Shown: positions 32,910 through 42,001, counted from the first letter of the stretch. The stretch is 53,344 nt of DNA from TMED26 sp002694075 (GCA_036160575.1 JAYYDT010000030.1:1-53344), one strand, 5' to 3'. Made by a program: numbers and translations. Notes: generated by a model from the sequence alone, not told the origin.

Positions 32910-33758
32910 TCACACCATGCCTTCGCCGGCATCGCTCCCGTGCCGCCGGCGCCGCCGCTCCAAGGCGGCGATAATCGAGAAACTGATGCCGATAATCAGG
33001 AAGGAAACGGCCGTCGTCAACGTGCCGAGCGCGTAGAGTGTCGGCGTTGTCACGGTTGTCGTCATGCCGAAAATTTCCAGCGGCAGCGTGTTTTTGCTGC
33101 CGACCGACAGGAGCGAGCGCGCGAATTCGTCGAAACTGAGGGTGAATCCGAAAAGGCCGACGCCGACCAGGCTTGGCCCGATGATCGGAATGATAACGAA
33201 GCGCAGTACTTGCCAGGGGGTCGCGCCCAAATCCCGTGCCGCTTCTTCGTAGGATTTATCGAAGCGGTTGAAAATCGCGAACATGATCAGCAGGCCAAAC
33301 GGCAGCGTCCAGGTCAGGTGGGCGCCCATGCCTGACGTGAACCAGGCCGCCTCCAGCCCGAGACGATCGAAAATCAGGCCGACGCCCAGGGTGATGAGGA
33401 TCGAGGGAACGATCAGGCTGGCGACCGTCACATAGAAGATGGTGCCGGCGAAGCGAAAGGGTTTGCGATAGGCGAGCCCCGCCGCCAACGAAATCACGAC
33501 GGTCAGGATCATGACCAACAGGGCCAGGCTAAAGGAGCGAAGGAATGACCCTTTGAAATCGCCAACCCGTTGTTCCTTGAACAAATCGCCGAACCAATGG
33601 AACGAAAAGCCGTTCATTGGGAAGGTCAGGCCGCCGTCCGGTCCCTGGAAGGATAAGACGATAATCGCGAACATGGGGCCATAGAGGAACAGCACGAAAA
33701 GGCCAAAAAACGCCGCCATGGCGTAATAGAAGACACCTCTGGATTTCGATCCGCGCAT
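32910..33758 (-). CDS. ABC transporter permease (PotC-like)
   Basis: Second inner-membrane subunit of the importer. The 282-aa product has about 6 TM helices and the EAA loop YEEAARDLGATPWQVLRFVIIPIIGPSLVGV that docks on the ATPase. LSFDEFARSLLSVGSKNTLPLEIFG is typical of PotC-type permeases for polyamines and other organic cations. It starts 4 bp after the other permease gene. Confidence 0.94.
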   Translation of the reverse strand: MRGSKSRGVFYYAMAAFFGLFVLFLYGPMFAIIVLSFQGPDGGLTFPMNGFSFHWFGDLFKEQRVGDFKGSFLRSFSLALLVMILTVVISLAAGLAYRKPFRFAGTIFYVTVASLIVPSILITLGVGLIFDRLGLEAAWFTSGMGAHLTWTLPFGLLIMFAIFNRFDKSYEEAARDLGATPWQVLRFVIIPIIGPSLVGVGLFGFTLSFDEFARSLLSVGSKNTLPLEIFGMTTTVTTPTLYALGTLTTAVSFLIIGISFSIIAALERRRRRHGSDAGEGMV

Positions 33759-33762
33759 GATC

Positions 33763-34599
33763 TCAGAGTTCCTTGCGAATATTGATGGTGCGCATGAGCA
33801 TGGCCACCATCACCAGCACGACGATCAAGAGGATTACTGCGTCGGCGGCCGCCGCCGGATATTGCAGTAGCGAACGCTTGTGGTTCATCGCGACGCCGAC
33901 CGAGGCGCTCTGTCCGCCGGACATGGCCTGGACGGTGACGAAATCCCCCATCACCAAGCTGACCACGAAAATAGTGCCGATGGCGATCCCTGGCCGGCAC
34001 AGGGGGATGATCACATGGACCAGAATCTGCGCCGCGTTGGCGCCGGCATCACGCGCCGCTTCGAGCACGGATTTGTCGATCCGCATCATGGAGTTGAAAA
34101 TCGGCACGACCATGAAGAGGGTGTAAAGATGCACAAAGGCCAGGACGACAGCGAAGTCGGAATAGAGCAACCATTCCAGCGGTTGATCAATCAATCCCAG
34201 ATGTGTCAGCGCTTGGTTGACGAGGCCGTGGCGGCCAAGGACCGGGATCCAGGCGATCATCCGGATGATGTTCGAAGTCCAAAACGGAATCGTGCAAATC
34301 AGAAAAAGAATGATCTGCCATCTCAAGGTGCGCACATGGAAGGCCAAGAAATAGGCGACGGCGAACCCGATGGTCAGGGTGAAAACCCAACTGAGGGCGG
34401 CGAATTTGAGGGTGTTGAGATAAATCGAATAGGTGACGGAGGATTCGAACAACTCGATGTAGTTGGTGAAAATGAAGTCCGGAACCAGGCTAAATTCCGT
34501 GTAATCCCAAAAGCTAACAATGAAAATGATAACGATCGGCCCGATCAAAAACATGGCCAATATGGCCACCAGCGGCAGAAGTTGCAGTTGCGTTTTCAA
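33763..34599 (-). CDS. ABC transporter permease (PotB-like)
   Basis: First inner-membrane subunit; 278 aa with six TM helices and the EAA loop VLEAARDAGANAAQILVHVIIPLCRPGIAIG. FWTSNIIRMIAWIPVLGRHGLVN is a PotB-type signature. The start is TTG with GGAGG upstream. It is separated from the solute-binding protein gene by 90 bp with a strong hairpin. Confidence 0.93.
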   Translation of the reverse strand: MKTQLQLLPLVAILAMFLIGPIVIIFIVSFWDYTEFSLVPDFIFTNYIELFESSVTYSIYLNTLKFAALSWVFTLTIGFAVAYFLAFHVRTLRWQIILFLICTIPFWTSNIIRMIAWIPVLGRHGLVNQALTHLGLIDQPLEWLLYSDFAVVLAFVHLYTLFMVVPIFNSMMRIDKSVLEAARDAGANAAQILVHVIIPLCRPGIAIGTIFVVSLVMGDFVTVQAMSGGQSASVGVAMNHKRSLLQYPAAAADAVILLIVVLVMVAMLMRTINIRKEL

Positions 34600-34631
34600 A
34601 ACTCGAACCGCCTCCGTCTACAGAAAGGCGA

Positions 34632-34655
34632 CCCCGGGGAATGCGTGCCCCGGGG
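34632..34655 (-). terminator. Hairpin between binding protein and permease genes
   Basis: CCCCGGGG at 34632-34639 and 34648-34655 form an 8-bp stem with an 8-nt loop. Hairpins at this place in ABC operons often stabilise or partly end the upstream message so that more binding protein is made. Confidence 0.65.
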
Positions 34656-34689
34656 CCGTTTCTTAGGTGTTGAATGATACCGCGACTTG

Positions 34690-35997
34690 TTAGGCGGCGA
34701 TGAACTCATTCCACTTGCGAACCATGTAGCGGTTTTCCTGCATCACGGAATTCCAGCATTCGACACGGCCCATGCGGTCATAGAACGATCCACCGTCGCG
34801 GGTCGCACCGGCTTTTTCGAGCTGGTTGCCGAACGGGTCGATGATGTTGGACTTGGCGGCTTTGCCCTCGAACCAGAAGCCCCATTCGTCGGCGCTCATG
34901 AATTGCTTCGAGGTCTCCGGCGCGGCCGAGTAGTAGCCTTGGCGCATCAGAAGGCCGCCCACCCAACCGGATAAGTACCAGTTGATATACTCGTAGGCGG
35001 CATCCAGCGCCAGCCCGGACAGGTTCCGCGACAACCCGAGGCCGCCGCCCCACGAGCGATAGCCCTCTTTCAGCGGTTGGTAAACACACGGGATGCCTTG
35101 CGAGCGCACCTTGGTAATGGCCGGCGACCACATCGACTGGATGACCACTTCGCCCGACGCCATCAGGTTGACGGACTCGTCGAACGACTTCCAAAACGCG
35201 CGGAACTGACCGTCCTTTTTCGCTTTGGTGAAAATGGCCATGGTTTTGTCGATTTCTTCCTTGGTCATGTTGCCTTTATCGCCATAGGTGATTTCGCCCA
35301 TGGCTTCGCAGACCATCGCCGCATCCATGATACCGATGGACGGGATGTTTAAGATGGACGCCTTACCCCGGAATTCTGGATTTAGAAGCTCCGCCCAGGA
35401 GTTGATCGGACGGTTAATCAGATCGGGGCGAATCCCCAAGGTGTCAGCGTTGTAGATGGTCGGCACCAGGGTGTACCAATTGGTTTCACCCGAGGCGAAG
35501 GTTTTGGAATCTTGCGATTCCGCGAAGCCAACCGTGTGCGGCGCCGTGCCTTGGGCGATCTTCGACGTCGGCGTCAGTTTACCGTCTTTGAAGATGCCGA
35601 CGATCTTATCGTAATTCTTAAGCTTGCTGACGTCGAAGGGCTGCATATTGCCGGCGCCCCAAACCTTCTTTACCGTGAAGTACTCGATATCGGCGATGTC
35701 GAAGGACTTCGGCTGAGTGACCACGCGTTGCGCGGTGGTGTCGGTGTCGAGGGCCGTCATCTCCAAAGTGAAGCCCAGGTCCTCTTTCACCTTCTTGGCG
35801 ATTTCATTGATGTTAGACACGCCTGTGCCGAACTGCCGCAAGGTAATGTTTTTAATTTCGTTGGCTTTGATGGTGGGGAAGCCCGTCACCACGCCCGAAC
35901 CGAGGGCCAGACCGCCGGCCGCGGCCGCGCCCTTCATAAATTTCCGTCGTCCGACGCTCATTTGCGAGGCCGATTTGCTAGGGCTTTTTTTCTTCAT
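34690..35997 (-). CDS. Extracellular solute-binding protein (spermidine/putrescine-like)
   Basis: Periplasmic receptor of the importer. The 435-aa product has a Tat-type signal, GRRKFMKGAAAAGGLALGSG, so it is probably exported folded. The following domain has ITLRQFGTGVSNINEIAKKVKEDLG, KFDIADIEYFTVKKVW-like and WAELLNPEFRGKASILNIPSIG, as in PotD/type-1 binding proteins. ATG 35997 has AAGGAG at good distance; a TTG at 36003 is possible. The ligand is unknown. Confidence 0.92.
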   Translation of the reverse strand: MKKKSPSKSASQMSVGRRKFMKGAAAAGGLALGSGVVTGFPTIKANEIKNITLRQFGTGVSNINEIAKKVKEDLGFTLEMTALDTDTTAQRVVTQPKSFDIADIEYFTVKKVWGAGNMQPFDVSKLKNYDKIVGIFKDGKLTPTSKIAQGTAPHTVGFAESQDSKTFASGETNWYTLVPTIYNADTLGIRPDLINRPINSWAELLNPEFRGKASILNIPSIGIMDAAMVCEAMGEITYGDKGNMTKEEIDKTMAIFTKAKKDGQFRAFWKSFDESVNLMASGEVVIQSMWSPAITKVRSQGIPCVYQPLKEGYRSWGGGLGLSRNLSGLALDAAYEYINWYLSGWVGGLLMRQGYYSAAPETSKQFMSADEWGFWFEGKAAKSNIIDPFGNQLEKAGATRDGGSFYDRMGRVECWNSVMQENRYMVRKWNEFIAA

Positions 35998-36045
35998 CTC
36001 CAAACTCCTTTTATCTTCACAATGGTTAGGAACGCGTTGAGTCGA

Positions 36046-37155
36046 TTATTGTTTTGGCTCAATCGCGTGGATGCTTCCCTCCTTCCAAACCGCCCGAAGG
36101 GTGTCGCCGTCGGCCCACGCGTGTGCAAAGAAATCCGCTTCCTTGCAAAGCGCGACAAACTCCTGGCCGTCGGATGACCGCAGGGTCACCCGCACCTCTG
36201 CGCCGGCATATTCGGTTTCCACGATCCGCGCCTCGACCGCGCCGTTGGGGTCGCCCGGATCTTGATCTTCGGGGAATAGGTCGATGGCGTCAGCACGCAC
36301 AACGTAACTGATCACCGTTCCTACGGTTTGTTCGCCCGCGGGCGCATTAAATTTGAAAGACCCGGGACCTTCGATGACCATCCCGCCGGCCCCGCTTTCC
36401 CTGACAGTGCCGGAAAACACATTGTGGCCACCGATAAATTTGGCGACGAAGGCGTTGGCGGGCGCGTTAAACACCTCGCGCGGGTGGCCGACCTGTTCGA
36501 TCCGCCCGCCCTGCATGACCACCACCAAATCGGCCAAGGCCAAAGCTTCGACCTGCGAATGGGTGACGTGAATGAAGGTCAGCCCGAGCTTTTTCTGCAA
36601 TTGGCGCAGTTCCGCCCGCATGCGGGTGCGCAGAAATGGATCGAGGGCGGAAAGCGGCTCGTCCAGCAGCAGGACGTCCGGATTGGTGATTAGCGCGCGG
36701 GCCAAGGCGACGCGCTGCTGTTGGCCCCCGGACAGTTGTGACGGCATTCGTTGGGCGAAGTTTTCCATGTGCACGAGCGACAACAACCCCATCGCTCGCT
36801 CTGTGCGAACGACTTTGTCAACGCCCTGCATGCGCAGACTGAAAGCTACGTTTTCCAAGCAATTCAAATGGGGGAACAAGGCGTAGTTCTGAAACATCAT
36901 CGCCGTGCCCCGCTGGGCCGGCGCGGCGGTGGTGACGTTGTTCCCGCTGATAAGAACGTCGCCGTCAGACGCCGTCTCATGGCCCGCGATCAGACGCAGC
37001 GTCGTCGTCTTGCCGCACCCGGATGGCCCAAGTAGACAACAGTACGAGGCGCGCGGCACATTAAGATTGATTTGATCGACAGCAACGCTGGCGCCAAAAC
37101 GTTTGCTAACTTGGATCAGTTCAATGCTGCCTGCGACCGGATTATTTTCCGCCAT
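36046..37155 (-). CDS. ABC transporter ATP-binding protein (PotA-like)
   Basis: Energises the importer. The 369-aa product has Walker A GPSGCGKTTTLRLIAG, the signature QLSGGQQQRVALARAL, Walker B VLLLDEPLSALD, an H-loop THSQ, and a C-terminal TOBE domain (AFVAKFIGGHNVFSG ... VRADAIDLFPE). It is the first gene of ATPase-SBP-permease-permease-racemase. A promoter should lie in 37156-37396, where the sequence is AT-rich but I see no clear boxes. Confidence 0.96.
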   Translation of the reverse strand: MAENNPVAGSIELIQVSKRFGASVAVDQINLNVPRASYCCLLGPSGCGKTTTLRLIAGHETASDGDVLISGNNVTTAAPAQRGTAMMFQNYALFPHLNCLENVAFSLRMQGVDKVVRTERAMGLLSLVHMENFAQRMPSQLSGGQQQRVALARALITNPDVLLLDEPLSALDPFLRTRMRAELRQLQKKLGLTFIHVTHSQVEALALADLVVVMQGGRIEQVGHPREVFNAPANAFVAKFIGGHNVFSGTVRESGAGGMVIEGPGSFKFNAPAGEQTVGTVISYVVRADAIDLFPEDQDPGDPNGAVEARIVETEYAGAEVRVTLRSSDGQEFVALCKEADFFAHAWADGDTLRAVWKEGSIHAIEPKQ

Positions 37156-37396
37156 GCCGTCACCTTCAGCTCGACCAAAGAATTGTTTTCGGCGGCGTCA
37201 TGCGCCCCCTACCACGTTATATGGCTTCGATTTCCACGAAGAAACAAATCTCTTGGCCGTAGATAGCAATCGGTGTGCCAAAAAAATATTTGCATAAATA
37301 CAACGGGCTAGGTCACATTTTTTCAACACATATTCTTTTCTGCCTAAGTTTTAGGCGTTCTGCGGGCTAAAAACTAGGCATGTAATCAGGTGGCTG

Positions 37397-38047
37397 CTAA
37401 GCGGTTCCGAAGAGGCGATCTCCAGCATCGCCGAGGCCGGGAACGATGTAAGCGTTTTCGTCCAGGCACTGGTCCAAGGCCGCGGCGTAAATCGCGACGT
37501 CGGGGTGCGCGCGGTGCAATTCGGCGACGCCCTCGGGAGCCGCCACCAGCACCATCAACTGGATTCTCGGCCCGGCGACACCGGCGTTTTTAAGAACGCT
37601 CACCGCGTGGGTGGCCGAAAACCCTGTCGCCAGCATCGGATCGACAAGAATAAAGGATCGGCCCGTTGTATCCGGGAGCTTCACCAAATATTCCACAGGG
37701 CGTTTGGTCTCGTGATCCCTATAACAGCCGATGTGGCCAACGCGGGCATTGGGGACCAATTCCAGCAAGCCGTCAGCCATGCCCAGCCCGGCCCGCAAAA
37801 TCGGCACAATCGCAAGTTTTTTACCCGAGATCATGCGCCCCTCATGTTCCGCGAGAGGGGTCGTCACCTGGCGTGGCGCGAGCGCCAGATCGCGGGTGAT
37901 TTCATAGCCCAGAAGCATGGCGATCTCGCGCAGCAATTGGCGAAAATTCTGGGTCGTCGTGCTTTGATCCCGCATCAAGGTCAGCTTGTGCTGGATCAGG
38001 GGATGCTCGGCGACGTGCAAGTTAACGAACTTATGACCATTGGCCAT
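37397..38047 (-). CDS. upp: Uracil phosphoribosyltransferase
   Basis: Converts uracil and PRPP to UMP (pyrimidine salvage). The 216-aa protein has NLHVAEHPLIQHKLTLMRDQST, FRQLLREIAMLLGYEITRDL, VPILRAGLGMADGLLELVPNARVGHIGCYRD, the PRPP loop ILVDPMLATGFSATHAV, and YIVPGLGDAGDRLFGT. ATG 38047 has GGGAG upstream. It runs in the same direction as the importer genes but is 241 bp before them. Whether the island's upp is a second copy in the genome cannot be seen here. Confidence 0.97.
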   Translation of the reverse strand: MANGHKFVNLHVAEHPLIQHKLTLMRDQSTTTQNFRQLLREIAMLLGYEITRDLALAPRQVTTPLAEHEGRMISGKKLAIVPILRAGLGMADGLLELVPNARVGHIGCYRDHETKRPVEYLVKLPDTTGRSFILVDPMLATGFSATHAVSVLKNAGVAGPRIQLMVLVAAPEGVAELHRAHPDVAIYAAALDQCLDENAYIVPGLGDAGDRLFGTA

Positions 38048-38390
38048 CCGTTTTCTCCCGTTTTTTCCACAGACGGATATCACTCTCTCCGGCGGTCCAC
38101 GCGACCGCTTTCCGCGTCGCTCAAATGATGACTTACAAGGAAACACGGCGAGTTGATGTTGCCTATTACAGGTGGTTGAATCAATCGACCAGCGGGGATG
38201 TGGCGAGGAATCGTCTTTCCTGCGGGGTGATGCGCTCGCCTTTGCAATCGATTGACCCGAATTGGCGCGTCGCCGCCGCCGGTGTCGGCTGCCCCACCGG
38301 CGGGGGGCATCGATAGGAAGTAGGTTGACCAATTCGTGGCCTGGACAACGGGCGGCGCTGCCGGAGGTCGGTGTGCACACCCGGGATTAC
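38048..38390. other. Gap between upp and the monooxygenase remnant
   Basis: 343 bp, with open frames on the minus strand (for example one ending at 38181) but no recognisable product and no start with a good ribosome site. It should contain the upp promoter. Confidence 0.4.
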
Positions 38391-39033
38391 GGTTTTTACG
38401 CGCGCAAAGGGTTGTAAATCTGGACCGAACCGAGGGGTATTTGGGCTGGTTACAATTGGCCGCAATATTCGGTTCATTGTGGCCAATTGCAATTTCTGCT
38501 CTACAAAACCCCGCTTGATCGCGCCGGCGCCGACTGCCTGGTGACGGATGCGCGGGCGGGTAACTTTGACAACGACGATGATGGCGCGTGCCTGTATTTC
38601 CAAGGCCGTGATGGGCGGCGCTGGCGCGAGCAAGACCAATTGGAAATTGGCCCCGACGGCAGTCATTCGGCGTTGCGCCAGCAGATGTGCCCCGACGAGG
38701 GCGCTCCGATCCGGGGCGGCGAGGTGATGTGGCGTGAGAACCCTGGCGCGGCCCTTTTTCAGCGGTGCCCCGATGGTCCTGATGGGGCAAGCGACGCAGC
38801 GTTTCGTCGCGTATCCGATTGGTCCGAGGGCCACAGATAGCGGTCTGGCAACCGTCAATTCGATCGCTGAGTTGCACTATCGACCGGACTATCATTGGAA
38901 CAAGGAAGACTGGAACCGCCAGGCCGACAGCGACACGTTCTTGCCGGCTTTCGATGCCTGGTGCTTTGATTGGTTGGACGTGCCGGCCCTGGTGCGCCGC
39001 CGAGAGGCCGAGAGAAGTCTGTTTTTATCGTGA
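38390..39033 (+). pseudogene. Fragment of a flavin-dependent monooxygenase gene
   Basis: The plus strand encodes pieces typical of FAD-dependent aromatic monooxygenases: IWTEPRGIWAGYNWPQYS and LQFLLYKTPLDRAGAD, then IGPDGSHSALRQQMCPDEG (family: GADGIHSxLR). In another frame follow GQATQRFVAYPIG, ATVNSIAELHYRPDYHWNKEDWN and FLPAFDAWCFDWLDVPALVRR. At least one frameshift (near 38730) and stop codons break it; both the FAD-binding N-terminus and the C-terminus are missing. It ends just before the tRNA-like repeats at 39037. Not functional. Confidence 0.85.
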
Positions 39034-39036
39034 AAA

Positions 39037-39099
39037 AGTGAAGGGGTCGGTACAGCGTAGGGCCTGCCGACCCCTTCACTATACTGAGTGAAGGGGTCG
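39037..39099. repeat. Cluster of short tRNA-Pro-derived repeats
   Basis: AGTGAAGGGGTCG occurs at 39037-39049, inverted at 39068-39080, and again at 39087-39099. The first two form a perfect 14-bp inverted repeat with 39037-39050 and 39067-39080. The same sequence is in the anticodon-to-variable part of tRNA-Pro (GTGAAGGGGTCG). Another inverted copy lies at 31796-31808. Confidence 0.75.
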
Positions 39100-39171
39100 T
39101 CGGGTCACTAAACGGCTCTGCTTTCCACTAAAGTCCGTTAGTTTCCAATAGTTTCCGCATCGATGTCATTG

Positions 39172-39217
39172 CTGGGGGTGAAGGGGTCGTCAGTTCAAAT
39201 CTGGCCGCTCCGACCAA
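39172..39217 (+). repeat. Right attachment-type repeat (attR), tRNA-Pro 3' fragment
   Basis: 46 bp identical to 31671-31716: the anticodon loop to CCA of tRNA-Pro, without a 5' half. The bases before it cannot complete a tRNA, so this is a remnant, not a gene. It marks the right end of the island. Confidence 0.85.
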
Positions 39218-39353
39218 ATTTTCAAAAAAATTTACCGGATTTTCAAAAATTCCGGCGCGGGGTCGCGCGAACCGGTCAAGCGGGGTTTTATACTGTCCGC
39301 CGCCGCGCTCACAGCCAGAAAGTGGGCTGGTGAAAACACCGATTTGGGGGCTG

Positions 39354-40268
39354 TTAGCTGTCCGCCCCGAATTTGTCATGCCAATGGCGCGCGATATCGA
39401 CCCGGCGGCAGAACCACACGCCCGAGTGGGCGCGCGCGTGCGCGATAAACTTTTCCAACGCGCGCAGCCGCCCCGGGCGCCCGATCAGCCGGCAATGCAG
39501 ACCAATCGACATCATGCGGGGCGTCACGGCGCTTTCCTCATACAAAACGTCGAAGGCGTCGCGAAGATAGCTGAAAAACTGGTCGCCTGAATTAAACCCC
39601 TGCGGCGTGGCGAAGCGCATGTCGTTGGTGTCGAGGGTGTAGGGCACGACCAGATGGCGCGTGCCATCGACCTCGGTCCAAAAAGGCAAATCGTCGTTGT
39701 AATCGTCGGCGTCGTAGAGAAACCCTCCTTCCTCGACGACGAGGCGCCGGGTGTTGACACTGGTCCGCCCGGTGTACCAGCCAAGCGGTCGTTCGCCGGT
39801 CAGGTCGGTGATGATTTCGATGGCTTTTTGAAGATGCTCACGCTCAACGGCTTCCGGCACGTCGCGGTAATCGATCCATCGGTAACCATGGCTGCAAATT
39901 TCGTGGCCGGCGGTGAGGGCGGCTTCGGCGACCGCCGGGTTGCGGGCCAGTGCCATGGCGACGGCGAAAACGGTGACCGGGATGTCATGGCGGCGGAACA
40001 ACTCGAACAAGCGCCAGACCCCGACACGGCTGCCGTATTCGTAGATCGACTCCATGCTCATGTGACGCGCGCCCGGCCACGGTTGGGCGCCCACGATCTC
40101 GGACAAGAAAGCCTCCGACGCGGCGTCGCCATGGAGGATATTGTTTTCGCCGCCTTCCTCATAGTTGATCACGAACTGGACGGCCAATCGCGCACCACCC
40201 GGCCAGTCCGCGTGTGGCGGGTTGGGACCATAACCGATCAAATCGCGTGGATAGGGTTTATCGTTCAT
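39354..40268 (-). CDS. puuE: Allantoinase PuuE (polysaccharide deacetylase fold)
   Basis: PuuE opens the hydantoin ring of allantoin to allantoate without metal. The 304-aa product starts MNDKPYPRDLIGYGPNPPHADWPGGARLAVQF and has INYEEGGENN, EYGSRVGVWRLFELF, FAVAMALARNP, EICSHGYRWIDY, the GRTSVNTRRLVVEEGGFLYDADDYNDDLPFW stretch and SIGLHCRLIGRPGRLRALEKFI, as in PuuE family proteins. It lies 8 bp after the DMT carrier gene in the same direction. A stump of a near-identical gene lies at 32036-32200. Confidence 0.92.
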   Translation of the reverse strand: MNDKPYPRDLIGYGPNPPHADWPGGARLAVQFVINYEEGGENNILHGDAASEAFLSEIVGAQPWPGARHMSMESIYEYGSRVGVWRLFELFRRHDIPVTVFAVAMALARNPAVAEAALTAGHEICSHGYRWIDYRDVPEAVEREHLQKAIEIITDLTGERPLGWYTGRTSVNTRRLVVEEGGFLYDADDYNDDLPFWTEVDGTRHLVVPYTLDTNDMRFATPQGFNSGDQFFSYLRDAFDVLYEESAVTPRMMSIGLHCRLIGRPGRLRALEKFIAHARAHSGVWFCRRVDIARHWHDKFGADS

Positions 40269-40306
40269 GCGCTTTCCTATTTCTCGCGCGCCGGCGCGTC
40301 GGCGCC
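40121..40306. repeat. 186-bp duplicated block, right copy
   Basis: Second copy of the block at 32053-32238 (see there). It covers the 5' end of the intact puuE and the last codons of the DMT carrier gene. Confidence 0.85.
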
Positions 40307-41209
40307 CTCCCTGCCGGCGCGGGCGATTTGCGCCTCTCGGTGGAAGACATAGGTGCCGCTGGCGACCACGATGGCGCCGCCGGCGAGCACCCACATGTCC
40401 GGGAGGTCGTTGAACACAAGATAGCCGAGAATCCCCGCGAAAATAATTTGAGCGTATTGGAACGGCGCCAAACTCGAGGTGTCGGCGTGGCGATAGGCCT
40501 GGATCATCAGCATGTGCGACACGCCCCCCAGGGCGCCCATCGCGGCCATCCAGGCGACTTGTGGCCAGCTGGGCGTGAGCCAAAAGAAAGGTAATAACAA
40601 CGACGCCCCCAAGGTTCCCATCAGGGCGGTGTAAAACAACATCGCCAGGGTCGCCTCGGTGCGCGTCAACAGGCGTGTGACGATGACAAAAATGGCGAAT
40701 ACGAAAGCCAGGAAGATCATTAGGAAATAGGCCCAATGCACATCGGCGAAACCGGGCCGCACGATGATCATCACGCCGATGAAACCTACCACCACGGCGG
40801 TCCAGCGGCGGGCCCCGACCTTTTCGCCGAGGATGGGGATGGAGAGGGCGACGACGAACAGCGGCGCGGCGAAGCCGATGGCCACCGCGTCGGCCAGTGG
40901 GATATGGGTGATGGCGGTGAAAAAACACAGCGTCGCGGTCAACAGCAACACCCCCCGCAAGAGTGTCAGACCGAGGCGTCGCACCCGCAACAGCGGCAAA
41001 AGGCGCCGGCCCGGAAAAAGCATTAGCATAAAGCCCAAATGAAAGGCATAGCGCCCCCACACCACCATCGGCACCGGCAGGTCGGCGCCCAAATACTTGG
41101 CGATGGTGTCCATGACGGCGAACAGCATCTCGGCCAGCAGCAATAAGCCGATGCCGCGAAGGGCCTGTTGGCCGGCACCGGCCGTTGCGCTAGGCGGCGG
41201 CGCGCTCAC
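40277..41209 (-). CDS. DMT-family (EamA) transporter
   Basis: A 310-aa inner-membrane protein with ten predicted TM helices in two EamA repeats (AEMLFAVMDTIAKYLGADLPVPMVVWGRY ... and MAAMGALGGVSHMLMIQAYRHADTSSLAPFQYAQIIFAGILGYLVF). The family exports or imports small metabolites. It is 8 bp before puuE and probably co-transcribed, so a ureide or nucleobase-related substrate is possible but not shown. Its last codons come from the 186-bp repeat. Confidence 0.92.
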   Translation of the reverse strand: MSAPPPSATAGAGQQALRGIGLLLLAEMLFAVMDTIAKYLGADLPVPMVVWGRYAFHLGFMLMLFPGRRLLPLLRVRRLGLTLLRGVLLLTATLCFFTAITHIPLADAVAIGFAAPLFVVALSIPILGEKVGARRWTAVVVGFIGVMIIVRPGFADVHWAYFLMIFLAFVFAIFVIVTRLLTRTEATLAMLFYTALMGTLGASLLLPFFWLTPSWPQVAWMAAMGALGGVSHMLMIQAYRHADTSSLAPFQYAQIIFAGILGYLVFNDLPDMWVLAGGAIVVASGTYVFHREAQIARAGREGADAPAREK

Positions 41210-41538
41210 GGTCGCTCTCGGCCGGCGAAGAAGCCGCCGAGAGCCGTCTCGAGATACCTTCCCAGATACATCTCAAGTGCCACGCGCGGTCAGGTTCGCA
41301 AACAAAATCCCGGCCCATCGGTGGTCGCCGGCGCCGGTGTGCCGAGACGCCCTGTTGGCCGGTCGGCCATCACCTTTCGCATCCTGTCGCACGGGAGGGC
41401 GCCTCTCGGTTCGATGTTGTCGGTCATAACCACGACAATCGTCCCGCACCATACTGTGTTTCGGTGGGAATTACGCGCCATGAATTGACCGTTTTCAGGC
41501 TATACTGGTTCTAAGTTGGGGTTTTTGGGGAAATCGTC
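41210..41538. other. Intergenic region before the cytochrome c' gene
   Basis: 329 bp between divergent genes with no credible gene. A TTGACC at about 41486 and TATACT shortly after are at wrong spacing for each other, so no promoter is called. Confidence 0.4.
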
Positions 41539-41991
41539 ATGCCGTCGTCTGTCGCGAAAATCTGCTTGGCCGTGGTTTTGCTGGTCGTTTCCGCGTCGAC
41601 CATCGCCGCCCATTCCGGGGCCACCGGCGTGGTCAAGGAACGGATGATGTTGATGAAGCAGATGGCCAAAGACACCAAAGCTTTGGCCAAAATGGCTTTC
41701 GGCAAAACCGCCTATGACGCCGCCGCCGTGCGTCAACATGCCGGCGAGATCGAAAAACGCGCGGGCGCGGCCATGACCGAACTGTTCCCCGCGGGCAGCG
41801 ATGTGGCGCCGTCCGAGGCCAACGCCGATATTTGGCGTTCCTGGGATAAATTCACCGCCATCGCCGCCGAACTGGAAAGCGCGGCGTCAGCCATGGCGGC
41901 CGGCGCCGATCAGGGACCGGCGGCGGCGAAAGCCGCCTTCGGGCGGGTGGCCGGCACGTGCAAAGCCTGCCATAGCGCTTTTCGCAAGTGA
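41539..41991 (+). CDS. Cytochrome c' family protein
   Basis: A periplasmic high-spin haem protein; cytochromes c' bind NO and may protect against it. The 150-aa product has a signal peptide (ends near AAHS), four helices (KERMMLMKQMAKDTKALAKMA ..., WDKFTAIAAELESAASAM) and the C-terminal haem motif CKACH (Cys141, Cys144, His145). No partner gene is next to it. Confidence 0.95.
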   Translation: MPSSVAKICLAVVLLVVSASTIAAHSGATGVVKERMMLMKQMAKDTKALAKMAFGKTAYDAAAVRQHAGEIEKRAGAAMTELFPAGSDVAPSEANADIWRSWDKFTAIAAELESAASAMAAGADQGPAAAKAAFGRVAGTCKACHSAFRK

Positions 41992-42001
41992 TCGCCGCCC
42001 G

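Noticed and set aside
39172..39217. A second tRNA-Pro gene
   Set aside because: Only the 3' part is present; the sequence before it cannot form the acceptor, D-arm or anticodon stem.
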